The notes beneath the pieces are model-generated. The model did no database searches and was not told where the DNA came from. It was given only the letters and a program-made list of their open reading frames with translations. Position numbers and translations under genes: made by a program. 64,000 nt of DNA from Alphaproteobacteria bacterium (GTDB taxonomy: Bacteria; Pseudomonadota; Alphaproteobacteria; CALKHQ01), in assembly GCA_041396705.1 (NCBI GenBank), contig JAWKYB010000014.1:124001-188000 (forward strand), given 5' to 3'. Positions within the stretch are counted from its first letter, which is position 1. Each line of letters starts with the position of its first letter. This document shows positions 51,817 through 60,220 of this stretch, one piece after another.

Positions 51817-52676
51817 GCGCTGCGCCTCAGCCATTCCGCCCGGGTCGCAAGCAGTGGCCGCAGGCCGTCGCCGGGGTCGGCGCGCCAGGCCCGGTCGTCG
51901 ACCTCGCTCGGCTGTGGCCGCTTGATGCCGTCGCCGTCCAGGGCCACGCCCTGGCGGCAGGCCGCGATCACCGGGGCGATCTCGTCGGGCAACCAGCAAT
52001 GGCCGGGGCCGTATTCGGCACCCGCGCCGTCGAGGTCGAGGTGGAACTCGATCGCGGCCGCATTCCAGCGATGGACGGCGCGCAACACCACCTCGGGGCT
52101 GCGGCTGTGGTCGGACCAGCCGACCGCGACGCCGCAGGTCCGCGCGATCGTGCCCATCGCGGCCAGGTTGCACTCGGCCGCCGGCGTCGGATAGGCGGAG
52201 ATGCAGTGCAGCACCGTGAGGTCGCGGCAGCCGGCGGCGCGGGCGTGGCCGACGCCGGCCACCACCTCGTCCAGCGTCGCCATGCCGGAAGACAGGATGA
52301 CCGGTCGACCGGTGCGCGCGCAGGCGCGGATCAGGTCCGGCCAGATCAGCTCGTAGGATGCCACCTTCAGGAAGTCGACGTGCGGCGCCAGCTCGTCCAC
52401 CGCGTCCAGGTCGAACGGCGTGCAGCCGAAGGCGAGGCCCTGCCGGCGCGTCTCGTCAGCCAGCCCGGGAATCATGGCGACCGGCAGCTCCCAGTCGCGC
52501 CGGCGCCGGTGCTCCTCGCTGGCCGCCAGGATCTCCGGCGCGAACAGCCGGTCGATGCGGAACAGCTGGAACTTCACCGCGTCGCAGCCCGCCCGCGCGG
52601 CAGCCGCGATCAGCGCGGCGCAGCGCTCCGGGTCGCGCGCGTGGTTGCTCGATATCTCTGCAATGAACTGAACCAT
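51813..52676 (-). CDS. NeuB-family nonulosonate synthase without SAF domain
   Basis: The 287-residue protein matches the NeuB TIM barrel: FIAEISSNHARDPERCAALI, DAVKFQLFRIDRLFAPEILA, FGCTPFDLDAVDEL, FLKVASYELIWPDLIRACAR, GRPVILSSGMATLDEV and VLHCISAYPTPAAECNL. NeuB enzymes condense phosphoenolpyruvate with an amino sugar to form a nonulosonic acid. The C-terminal SAF (antifreeze-like) domain of standard NeuB/PseI/LegI (about 340 residues) is absent. The ATG at 52674-52676 fits the conserved MVQFIAEIS start. It is the first gene of the minus-strand sugar cluster, with a TTAACCAT site 20 bp upstream. Confidence 0.88.
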   Translation of the reverse strand: MVQFIAEISSNHARDPERCAALIAAAARAGCDAVKFQLFRIDRLFAPEILAASEEHRRRRDWELPVAMIPGLADETRRQGLAFGCTPFDLDAVDELAPHVDFLKVASYELIWPDLIRACARTGRPVILSSGMATLDEVVAGVGHARAAGCRDLTVLHCISAYPTPAAECNLAAMGTIARTCGVAVGWSDHSRSPEVVLRAVHRWNAAAIEFHLDLDGAGAEYGPGHCWLPDEIAPVIAACRQGVALDGDGIKRPQPSEVDDRAWRADPGDGLRPLLATRAEWLRRSA

Positions 52677-52695
52677 GGCCCTATCGACAGCATTG

Positions 52696-52703
52696 ATGGT
52701 TAA
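52696..52703 (-). promoter_or_regulatory. CtrA half-motif upstream of the neuB-like gene
   Basis: TTAACCAT on the minus strand lies within a GGTTAACC palindrome, 20 bp before the neuB-like ATG. The same 8-mer forms both arms of the inverted repeat before the transketolase genes. Confidence 0.4.
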
Positions 52704-52999
52704 CCAACGCCTAAGCGGCCATGCCTGGCGCGCGCCCGCCGCAACGGCGATCCGGCCGCGACCGCCGGGCAACCCGGCCGGCCGAATCGAAAGCACGCTC
52801 GATTAGGAAATAATAAACCATAGGCGTCGTCAAGTATTAGTGTTCGATTTACCAAGAGCGATCCGAAGGCAGTTTTTTCCGCCTTCCGGCAAAAGTTTCC
52901 TGCCCAAGTGGAAATATTTGCCGAGCGCATGGTGAATTTTTTCTTACTCGTTTTTTGTGTATTGTTTTCCACCAACGACTTAGCCGTGTGCCGACGAAC

Positions 53000-53014
53000 T
53001 GGCACGGCAGTTGC
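53000..53014 (+). promoter_or_regulatory. Sigma54 promoter of flagellin 1
   Basis: TGGCACGGCAGTTGC is a perfect match to TGGCACG-N4-TTGC. The predicted start of transcription is about 53026, giving a leader of about 150 nt. Confidence 0.85.
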
Positions 53015-53175
53015 TGCCTGAGTGGCGCGGCGTTACTTGCCAGGATGGCCAACGTCACAGGAACAGGTAGTTCCGGCGCCGCGGGCCGCCTCCTGGCATG
53101 TCGTCGTTCATGTAGAACCAGGCAATGGCGAATGCAGAACGCATTCGTGGCCTCTTCCTAGAATGGGAAAACGAC

Positions 53176-54000
53176 ATGTCTGAAATCGCTCTTTCGGCGC
53201 CGATCCGCGCCAACCTGATCTCCCTGACCAACACCACCGGTCTGATCAACAAGACCCAGAACCGCCTGGCGACGGGCCTGAAGGTCAGCTCGGCGTTGGA
53301 CGATGCCTCCGCCTTCTTCAAGGCCTCCTCGCTGAACAACCGCGCCAGCGACCTGGCCACCCTGAAGGACAACATCGACCAGGGCATCAGCACCATTGGC
53401 GCTGCGATCGACGGTATCGAGAGCATCACCGATCTGGTCGAGCAGGCCAAGGGTCTGGCGACCAAGGCGAAGTCGTCCGGTGACACCACCGAGCGTTCGA
53501 GCCTCGCCGCGCAGTTCGACGACATCCTCACCCAGATCAACGATTTGGCGCGGGACTCGAGCTACAACGGCGTCAACCTCATCGACGGCGGCTCCGACAC
53601 GCTGACCGTCGACTTCAACGAGGGGTCGACCTCGCGTCTGACCATCTCGCACCTGAAGTCGAATGCCAGCGTCGGCGGCCTTTCGATCGGCGCGGCGGCG
53701 AACAACTTCGCTTCGGACGGCGACGTCGACACGGCGCTGACCGCGGTGAACGCCGCTCTGACCGAGCTGCGCACCAACGCTTCGACCCTGGGCTCGAACA
53801 ACACGGTGCTGCAGACCCGTCTGGAATTCACCTCCAAGCTGATCAACACGCTTGAGGGTGGTGCCGGCAAGCTGACGATCGCCGACCTCAACGAGGAAAG
53901 CGCCAACCTGCTGGCTCTGCAGACTCGGCAGCAGCTGTCGACGAACGCGCTGTCGCTGTCGGCTCAGACCGAGCGGTCGGTCCTCGGCCTCCTCGGCTAA
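53176..54000 (+). CDS. Flagellin (1)
   Basis: The 274-residue protein is a short flagellin. It has the D0/D1 N-terminus (INKTQNRLATGLKVSSALDD, NNRASDLATLKDNIDQGIST) and the matching C-terminal helices (LNEESANLLALQTRQQLSTN, ALSLSAQTERSVLGLLG), with only a short central region. Large D2/D3 domains are missing. The ATG at 53176 aligns with flagellin 2; an in-frame ATG at 53125 would add 17 unconserved residues. It has its own sigma54 promoter and a strong terminator, so it is monocistronic. It is a likely acceptor for glycans made by the neighbouring cluster. Confidence 0.95.
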   Translation: MSEIALSAPIRANLISLTNTTGLINKTQNRLATGLKVSSALDDASAFFKASSLNNRASDLATLKDNIDQGISTIGAAIDGIESITDLVEQAKGLATKAKSSGDTTERSSLAAQFDDILTQINDLARDSSYNGVNLIDGGSDTLTVDFNEGSTSRLTISHLKSNASVGGLSIGAAANNFASDGDVDTALTAVNAALTELRTNASTLGSNNTVLQTRLEFTSKLINTLEGGAGKLTIADLNEESANLLALQTRQQLSTNALSLSAQTERSVLGLLG

Positions 54001-54027
54001 GACCGAACCACAACACGATCGCACTGG

Positions 54028-54057
54028 TGGCGGGGCTTCGGCCCCGCCATTTTTTTT
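54028..54057 (+). terminator. Rho-independent terminator of flagellin 1
   Basis: GGCGGGGC and GCCCCGCC pair across a TTCG tetraloop and are followed by eight T residues. This is a textbook intrinsic terminator 28 bp after the flagellin stop. Confidence 0.95.
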
Positions 54058-54282
54058 GCGCCCGGCGTCGGCGCGGGCGGTCGAAGCTGCCGGGCCGGAC
54101 CCCGGATTCCCCCGGCACGAATTGCCATCCGGCGGCAGAGATTTCCCAGCCAAATGGGCCAATCCGGCGGCCAGGCACGCCATCGCGCGCCGCCGACGCG
54201 CGATTGGCCGTCTCTACAAGTCATTGAAAATTTTATCTTTTTTGTTCCTTTCCGGCCTCTGGCCCGGCGGCCTGGCCCGCCT

Positions 54283-54297
54283 TGGCACAGCGGTTGC
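54283..54297 (+). promoter_or_regulatory. Sigma54 promoter of flagellin 2
   Basis: TGGCACAGCGGTTGC matches TGGCACG-N4-TTGC with one mismatch at the last base of the -24 element. Predicted leader length is about 125 nt. Confidence 0.82.
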
Positions 54298-54432
54298 CGT
54301 TAATGGGTTCGACCGAACTGCGGCACCTGCCGCGTTCATCCTGTCCGGTAGCAACGCGAACCGGAGCAGAAAGCTGAACCCAAAGACGCCGCGAGAACAT
54401 TTGGCGGCGCATGGCGGAGACCGGAGACTGAA

Positions 54433-55260
54433 ATGGCTGGAAAGATTGCTCTTACCCAGATCGTCCGCGACAACCTGCTGACGCTGCAGCGCACGTCGAG
54501 CCTGGTCAACACCACCCAGAACCGGCTGGCCACGGGCCTGAAGGTCAGTTCCGCGCTGGACGACCCGACCGCCTACTTCCAGTCGCGGGCGCTGAGCGAC
54601 CGCGCCGGCGACCTGGGCCGACTGAAGGACAACGTCGACCAGGCGATCAGCACCATCCAGGCGGCCATCGACGGCCTGGAGTCGATCACCAGCCTGGTCG
54701 AGCAGGCCAAGGGTCTCGCGACCAAGGCCAAGTCGTCGGGCAGCTCGGCCGAGCGCTCCGGACTGGCCACGCAGTTCTCCAACCTGCTGACCCAGCTGAA
54801 CGACCTCGCCCGCGACGCAAGCTACAACGGCGTCAACCTGATCGACGGCGGCAGCGATACGCTGACGGTCGACTTCAACGAGGACGCGTCGTCCAAGCTG
54901 ACCATTGCGCACCTGAAGTCCACCTCCAGTGCCGGCGGCCTTTCGATCGCTTCGGCGACCAACAACTGGGGCAGCGACGGCGACGTCGACGCCGCCCTGA
55001 CCCAGGTCAACGCCGCGCTGATCGAACTGCGCACGAACGCAGCCGCCCTCGGCTCGAACAACACCGTGCTGAAGACCAGGCTGGACTTCACCCAGACACT
55101 GGTGAACACGCTCGAGCAGGGCTCCGGCAAGTTGACACTTGCGGACATGAACGAGGAAAGCGCAAATCTGCTTGCGTTGCAGACCCGCCAGCAGCTTGCC
55201 ACCAACGCCCTTTCGCTCTCGGCCCAGAACGAGCGCAACGTCCTGCAGCTGTTCGGCTAG
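54433..55260 (+). CDS. Flagellin (2)
   Basis: The 275-residue protein is a close paralogue of flagellin 1: LVNTTQNRLATGLKVSSALD, DLGRLKDNVDQAISTIQAAI, SYNGVNLIDGGSDTLTVDFN and the C-terminal ESANLLALQTRQQLATNALS. The central region is short, as in flagellin 1. It has a separate sigma54 promoter and appears to lead into flbT and flaF, since no terminator lies between them. Two similar filament subunits may allow filament composition to vary with growth state; this is inference. Confidence 0.95.
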   Translation: MAGKIALTQIVRDNLLTLQRTSSLVNTTQNRLATGLKVSSALDDPTAYFQSRALSDRAGDLGRLKDNVDQAISTIQAAIDGLESITSLVEQAKGLATKAKSSGSSAERSGLATQFSNLLTQLNDLARDASYNGVNLIDGGSDTLTVDFNEDASSKLTIAHLKSTSSAGGLSIASATNNWGSDGDVDAALTQVNAALIELRTNAAALGSNNTVLKTRLDFTQTLVNTLEQGSGKLTLADMNEESANLLALQTRQQLATNALSLSAQNERNVLQLFG

Positions 55261-55323
55261 GCATAACGACGGCCGGTCCCCTTCCGAATCGGCCCGTGCA
55301 GAAAGCACGAGAGGAACCGAGAA

Positions 55324-55719
55324 ATGGCTCTCAAGATCTCGCTCAAGTCCGGCGAACGGATCATCATCAACGGCGCGGTCATCGTCAACGGCGGCGACCG
55401 CGCCCAATTCGTCCTGCAGAATCGTGCGAACATCCTGCGCGAGAAGGACATCATCACCGAAGAGCAGGCCAACACGCCGGCCCGGCGGATCTATTTCACC
55501 ATCCAGCTCATTCACCTTTTCCCGGAGCGGGAGAAGGTCCATCAAGAGAACTTTAATCGCTTCCTGCAACAGTTTGGCGAGGCGGCGCCCAGCTCGACGC
55601 CGCTGTTGCTGGAAATCGGCCAGCACATGATCGCCGGTGACAGCTATGGGGCGCTGAAGAAGTGCCGCAACCTGATCAGGTATGAGGAAGAGGTGCTGAA
55701 GCATGCCGGCTCCGCGTAA
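55324..55719 (+). CDS. flbT: Flagellin synthesis regulator FlbT
   Basis: The 131-residue protein matches FlbT: LKISLKSGERIIINGAVIVN, GDRAQFVLQNRANILREKDI and ARRIYFTIQLIHLFPERE. In Caulobacter FlbT binds the flagellin mRNA leader and represses translation until the hook is complete. It lies 63 bp after flagellin 2 and overlaps flaF by 17 bp. Confidence 0.96.
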   Translation: MALKISLKSGERIIINGAVIVNGGDRAQFVLQNRANILREKDIITEEQANTPARRIYFTIQLIHLFPEREKVHQENFNRFLQQFGEAAPSSTPLLLEIGQHMIAGDSYGALKKCRNLIRYEEEVLKHAGSA

Positions 55720-56179
55720 CAACCCCTACCAGCAGGCCCAGAAGCTCGGCTCCAACCCGAGCGAGACCGAATCGCGCGCCCTGCTGGAAGCGGCACGGCG
55801 CCTCGCCGCCGTGCAGCGCCAGGATGTTCCGCTGGAAGAGTATCGCGCGGCCCTGCGCCTCAACTGGCGCCTGTGGACCCTGTTTCAGACCGACATCGCG
55901 GAACCGGAAAACCCGCTACCGCTGCCGCTGAAGAACAACATGCTGAGCCTGGCTGCGTTCGTCGACCGCCAGACCGTGGCCGCGCTGGCCCGGGTGACGC
56001 CGAACCGGCTGCAGGTGCTGATCGACATCAACCGGCAGATCGCCGCCGGCCTGAACGAGGGCCGCGCCCACGCCGCCGCGCAGGCGAAGGCCGGAAGCCC
56101 TGCCGAGACGGCCTATGCCGGCGGCGCACCGGCCCAGGGCAGCGGGCCGGCGCCCTCGATCAACCGCTTCGTCGCATAG
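55703..56179 (+). CDS. flaF: Flagellar biosynthesis regulator FlaF
   Basis: The 158-residue protein matches FlaF: ETESRALLEAARRLAAVQ, YRAALRLNWRLWTLFQTDIA, LPLKNNMLSLAAFVDRQT and LQVLIDINRQIAAGLNEG. FlaF promotes flagellin production opposite to FlbT. It overlaps flbT by 17 bp. The Ala/Gly-rich C-terminal tail is longer than in Caulobacter FlaF. A strong terminator follows. Confidence 0.95.
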   Translation: MPAPRNNPYQQAQKLGSNPSETESRALLEAARRLAAVQRQDVPLEEYRAALRLNWRLWTLFQTDIAEPENPLPLPLKNNMLSLAAFVDRQTVAALARVTPNRLQVLIDINRQIAAGLNEGRAHAAAQAKAGSPAETAYAGGAPAQGSGPAPSINRFVA

Positions 56180-56208
56180 CGGCACAGCCGCCGCGCCGAG
56201 CCGACCCG

Positions 56209-56237
56209 AACGCCGCTGCAGCCCAGCGGCGTTTTTT
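56209..56237 (+). terminator. Rho-independent terminator after flaF
   Basis: AACGCCGCTG and CAGCGGCGTT form a perfect 10-bp stem with a 5-nt loop, followed by a T-rich tract (TTTTTTGTT). It lies 29 bp after the flaF stop. Confidence 0.93.
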
Positions 56238-56364
56238 GTTGCCCGCGGCCGGGCCCGGCAACAGTTGCCGGCGGGTGGGCAAGGCACGCCGGGCAAGTCC
56301 TGACCCGCGACGCGGCACCGGAGAAAAAATACAATTATTTCAACACATTGAGGAGGGACTGGCC

Positions 56365-56379
56365 TGGCCCGCGGCTTGC
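56365..56379 (+). promoter_or_regulatory. Sigma54 promoter upstream of fliK
   Basis: TGGCCCGCGGCTTGC matches TGGCACG-N4-TTGC with one mismatch. It lies 36 bp before the fliK ATG and should drive fliK, flgD and possibly flgE. Confidence 0.72.
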
Positions 56380-56415
56380 GAGAGCTGGCCCGCAGGTTAG
56401 CCGAAGGAACAATCG

Positions 56416-57840
56416 ATGCAGATTGCATTTCGTAGCGAGAGCCCCCGGTTCGAGGTCGTCGGATCGGCGAGCGCTTCGAACGGCGCGGCGAAGGGCCAGA
56501 GCTTCGACGAGCTGGTTCGCGCCCTGGGCGCGCAGGACGCCGGGGGGGACCGGCGCGCCGCCATCAGCGACCGCGCCGGGCGCGACCGCGACCAGCCGCC
56601 GGCCGAGGATGATCGGCCGGAGCGTGCCGCCGAGGCCACCGAGGACTGGCGCCGCGACCGGCCGAAGGCCGAGGATGCGGACGTGTCCGCCGTCGACGCC
56701 GACGCCAGGCCGCTGCCCGAACGGCCCGCCGACGCGCGCGAAGAGGGCCATGGCCACGGCCGCCCCGCCAGGGAGCGCGGCGACGCGGCGGCCGGCGATG
56801 GCCCGGCCGATACCGACGCGACGGCATCGGTCGAAACCGGCGCCAAACGCAGCAAGGGCGCCGAGCCGACCCGCGGCGGCACGTCCGGCGCCACCCGAGC
56901 GGCAGCGCTCGCCGCGGCGAGCGTCCCGGCGGCGGCCACAGGCTCGCCGGCCGATCCGAATCTGGCGGCCGGCGCCGCGACCGACGCCGCTGCCGGCAGC
57001 GGAACCATCAAGGTGACCGACCTGCCGGGCCAGTCGATGAGCAGCACCCTGCTCGCCCAGGCCCTGTCCAGCAGGCCCCTGACCCCGACCGCGCACGACG
57101 CCGGCAACGGCCAGCGCCAGAACAATCAGGCCGCCAGCGCGGCGCTCGGCCGCACGATCGCGGGCCAGGCGCGCGCCGCCGAGCCGGGTCAGCCCTCCGA
57201 CGCGCCGGGCACGCCCGACTTCAAGGCGATGGTGCAGGCGATGGCCGGCAATGCCGCCAACGCGAACGCCCACACCGCACCGCCGGCCGGCGCGGAGCCG
57301 GCACCTGCTGCCGGCAACACCCAGGGCATGCCCGCACTGGCGAACGCGGCCGAGCGCGCGGACGGTCCGGCCCGGGCCGATGCGGCTGGCCCGGCACAGC
57401 ATCGTCCGGCGCCGACAGGGCCGCAGCTGGCCGATCGCATCGGCGTCACCATCGCCCGCGCGGCCTCGGCCGGCGCCGACCAGGTCTCGATCCGCCTGCA
57501 TCCGCGCGAACTCGGCCGCATCGACGTGCGGATGGAGCTGGGCACCGACGGCCGGATGACCCTATCGGTCACCGCCGACCGCCCCGACACGCTGGAGCAG
57601 CTGCAGCGCAACGTCCGCGACCTGGAGCGCTCGCTCGCCGATGCCGGCTTCGACACCGGCGGCGACCTGAACTTCTCGCTGCGCCAGCACGGCGGTTCCA
57701 ATCCGCACGGCGAGGGCCGCGAGGGCCGTGACGGCAGCGGCGGCAGCGGTGACGGCGGACATGACAGCGAACCGACCGACGACGGCATCGTCGTAACCCA
57801 CCACAGCGGCAGCCACATGGTTGTCGACCTGTTCGTCTAG
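56416..57840 (+). CDS. fliK: Flagellar hook-length control protein FliK
   Basis: The 474-residue protein has a long, Ala/Asp/Arg-rich disordered N-terminus and the FliK C-terminal domain near residues 345-430: ADQVSIRLHPRELGRIDVRM and LTVTADRPDTLEQLQRN-like sequence with LRDLERSLADAGF. FliK measures hook length and triggers the FlhB switch. It is 12 bp upstream of flgD. The low-complexity part is unusually rich in charged residues. Confidence 0.93.
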   Translation: MQIAFRSESPRFEVVGSASASNGAAKGQSFDELVRALGAQDAGGDRRAAISDRAGRDRDQPPAEDDRPERAAEATEDWRRDRPKAEDADVSAVDADARPLPERPADAREEGHGHGRPARERGDAAAGDGPADTDATASVETGAKRSKGAEPTRGGTSGATRAAALAAASVPAAATGSPADPNLAAGAATDAAAGSGTIKVTDLPGQSMSSTLLAQALSSRPLTPTAHDAGNGQRQNNQAASAALGRTIAGQARAAEPGQPSDAPGTPDFKAMVQAMAGNAANANAHTAPPAGAEPAPAAGNTQGMPALANAAERADGPARADAAGPAQHRPAPTGPQLADRIGVTIARAASAGADQVSIRLHPRELGRIDVRMELGTDGRMTLSVTADRPDTLEQLQRNVRDLERSLADAGFDTGGDLNFSLRQHGGSNPHGEGREGRDGSGGSGDGGHDSEPTDDGIVVTHHSGSHMVVDLFV

Positions 57841-57852
57841 GCGGAGTCCGAC

Positions 57853-58557
57853 ATGAACGTAAGCGCCACCAGCGGCACTGCCACCCAGTCGCAGAGCCAG
57901 AGCAGCGCCCTGACCAGCCTGTCGTCCAACTTCGACAGCTTCCTGACGCTGTTGACCCAGCAGCTGCAGAACCAGGACCCGCTGTCGCCGATGGACACCA
58001 ACGAGTTCACCAACCAGCTGGTCCAGTTCAGCGGCGTCGAGCAGGCGATCAAGACCAACACCCTGCTGGAAAGCCTGGTCGTGGCGGAACAGGCCAACCA
58101 GACGCTCACCGCGCTGGACTTCATCGGCCGCGAAATCACGGCGATCGGCGACGAGGCGGTGCTGCAGGACGGCCAGGCGACGTTCGCCTACACGCTGGAC
58201 TCCGACGCAGCGTCGGCCACCTATACCATTCGCGACAGCAACGGCGCCGTGGTGTTCTCGGGCACAGGCCCGACCGATGCCGGCTCGCATGAGATCGCGT
58301 GGAACGGCGTCGGTGCCTCGGGCGGCGCGCAGCCGGACGGCATCTATACGATCAGCATCGAGGCGCGCGATGCCAACGGCAACCAGGTCGGCGCCGAACC
58401 GGGCGTGGTCGGCGTGGTCAGCGGCGTCGAATCGCGCAACGGCCAGACCGTGGTCATGATCGGCGACCTCGCGGTCTACCTGCAGGACATCACCTCGGTG
58501 CGGGCTGTCAGCCAGCAGCAGCAGGCCGACGACGGCGAGACCGCGCAGGCCGCCTGA
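57853..58557 (+). CDS. flgD: Flagellar hook assembly protein FlgD (hook cap)
   Basis: The 234-residue protein has the FlgD N-terminal motif FDSFLTLLTQQLQNQDPLSP followed by MDTNEFTNQLVQFSGVEQAI, and a C-terminal FLIG-like/tudor region (VFSGTGPTDAGSHEIAWNGV, DGIYTISIEARDANGNQVGA). FlgD caps the growing hook and is exported. It lies between fliK and flgE. Confidence 0.96.
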   Translation: MNVSATSGTATQSQSQSSALTSLSSNFDSFLTLLTQQLQNQDPLSPMDTNEFTNQLVQFSGVEQAIKTNTLLESLVVAEQANQTLTALDFIGREITAIGDEAVLQDGQATFAYTLDSDAASATYTIRDSNGAVVFSGTGPTDAGSHEIAWNGVGASGGAQPDGIYTISIEARDANGNQVGAEPGVVGVVSGVESRNGQTVVMIGDLAVYLQDITSVRAVSQQQQADDGETAQAA

Positions 58558-58632
58558 CCCGCCGCCCCGACACGACAACACGGCCGGCGCAGGACAGCGC
58601 GGCCACAAGGTATCAGCAAGGAGCACAACCAG

Positions 58633-59990
58633 ATGAGCATCTACGGCGCAATGGTGTCCGGCGTCTCGGGGCTTGCCGCGAACAGCCAGAATCTCGGCAT
58701 GATCGCGGACAACATCTCGAACGTGAACACGATCGGCTACAAGGGTACGCGCGGCCGCTTCTCCACGCTGGTCACCCAGTCCGAATCGGCATCCAGCTAT
58801 ACGCCGGGCGGCGTCGCCTCCTCGCCGCTGCGTCTGGTCGATCACCAGGGCCTGTTGCAAGGCTCCAGCTCGCCGACCGACATCGCGATCGACGGCAACG
58901 GTTTCTTCGTCGTCAACGAATCGGCGGCGGCGGGAGTCGGCAACGAGTATCTGTATACCCGCGAGGGCTCGTTCACGATCGACAAGGACGGCAACTTCGT
59001 CAACGCAGGCGGCTTCTACCTGCAGGGCTGGCCGCTCGACACCAGCGGCAACCTGCCCTCGAACACCAGCTCGATCTCGGCGCTGGAGACGGTCAACGTC
59101 GCCGGCCTGTCGACCCTGGCCGAGCGCACCACGCAGATCGACATCTCGGCGAACCTGCCCGCCACCGCGTCGACCGGCGACACCGAAACCACCAACGTCA
59201 CCATCTACGATTCGCTCGGCGTCGCGCACGACATGGAGCTGACCTGGTACTACAACGGCTCCAATGCGTGGGATCTGCGCGTCACCGGCCTGAACCGTAC
59301 CTCCGATGGCGTCGCGTCGGGTACCTACGACGCCGACACCGGCGCCGCCCCCGCCGCCGCGGCGTTCTCGTCGACCAACTACATGACGGTCGGGACCATC
59401 ACCTTCGCGGCGGATGGCACGCCGACCGGCGGCACCGGCGCCCTGGAGCTGACGCTCGACTTCACGCCTGCGTCGCCGGCGGCCTTCACCTTCACCGGCT
59501 CCGGCGGCGAGCTCGGCACCGCAAGCGCGAGCGAGATCACCATCGCGCTCGGCGACTACGACGAGCCGAACGGCATGACCTTCCTCGACGGCCCCTACAC
59601 GCCCAAGCAGCTGGAGCAGAACGGCCTGCCCTTCGGCTCGTTCTCCGGCGTCGCGATCGACCAGGACGGTATCGTCACCGCCTTCTTCGACAACGGCAGC
59701 CGCAAGGCGGTCTACAAGATTCCGCTCGCGACCTTCAACAACCCTAACGGCCTGCAGTCGCGCCCGGCAACGCCTTCGGCGAGACGTCGCTGTCCGGCGA
59801 ATATCTGCTGTTGCAGGCCAACACCGCCGGCGCCGGCAAGGTTGCGGCGGCGTCGCTGGAAAGCTCCAACGTCGACCTGGCCGAGGAGTTCACCAACATG
59901 ATCATCACCCAGCGCGCCTATTCGGCCAACGCCCGCACGATCACCACCGGCGACGAGATGCTGGAAGAGCTGATCCGGCTGAAGCGGTAA
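58633..59990 (+). CDS. flgE: Flagellar hook protein FlgE, frameshifted near the 3' end
   Basis: The N-terminus SIYGAMVSGVSGLAANSQNL with ISNVNTIGYKGTRGRFSTLV, GNGFFVVNESA and the late DDGPYTPKQ/DGIVTAFFDNG-type blocks identify FlgE. The frame runs correctly to NPNGLQSRP at about 59766, then breaks; the true C-terminus continues in another frame as GNAFGETSLSGEYLLLQANT, EFTNMIITQRAYSANARTIT and ends EMLEELIRLKR at 59990. One missing G in a GGG run (59766-59767) restores a 452-residue protein. FlgE forms the hook and is exported through the type III apparatus. Confidence 0.93.
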
Positions 59991-60030
59991 TGCCTTCCTG
60001 ACCTCCTGAACTTCTGACCTCCCGAGCCTT

Positions 60031-60068
60031 GCGCGCCGGCGGCATCGCAACGATGCGCGCCGGCGCGC
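60031..60068 (+). terminator. Long stem-loop after flgE
   Basis: A 10-bp outer stem (GCGCGCCGGC/GCCGGCGCGC) encloses a 6-bp inner stem (GCATCG/CGATGC) with a CAA loop, 41 bp after the flgE stop. No T run follows, but the stability suggests termination or 3'-end protection. It lies in the 230-bp gap before sciP. Confidence 0.5.
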
Positions 60069-60220
60069 TGCCGTTCGGCAAGGATCGGATATCGCTAAAA
60101 TTCGAACCGTTAACCCCCCGGAATGCATAGAGAAACCGGCTGCCTTAGGGGTTTTTAAAGCGGCCCGACGTAGTTTCTGGAGCTAGCAACAGGACGTTGT
60201 CGATTTCGGCAGGAAGAGCG

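Larger units (their letters stand above)
52677..53175. other. 499-bp divergent control region between neuB-like gene and flagellin 1
   Basis: No convincing gene is present. It holds the TTAACCAT site near the neuB-like start, a markedly AT-rich stretch at about 52800-52980, a small GAAGGC/GCCTTC stem-loop at 52865-52886, the sigma54 promoter at 53000-53014 and a predicted flagellin leader of about 150 nt. Confidence 0.6.
54001..54432. other. 432-bp region between the two flagellin genes
   Basis: No gene is seen. It contains the flagellin 1 terminator at 54028-54057, the sigma54 promoter of flagellin 2 at 54283-54297 and a leader of about 125 nt before the ATG at 54433. Confidence 0.65.

Noticed and set aside
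41697..52676. A standard pseudaminic or legionaminic acid pathway
   Set aside because: Only the NeuB, SpsF and SpsG homologues match; the dehydratase, aminotransferase and N-acetyltransferase genes are not in the window, and extra enzymes are present.
52700..53161. Small open frames in the flagellin 1 upstream region
   Set aside because: They have no ribosome sites and overlap the sigma54 promoter and leader; composition is not coding-like.
59712..60128. Minus-strand open frame over the end of flgE
   Set aside because: It is antisense to the FlgE C-terminus and shows no family features.
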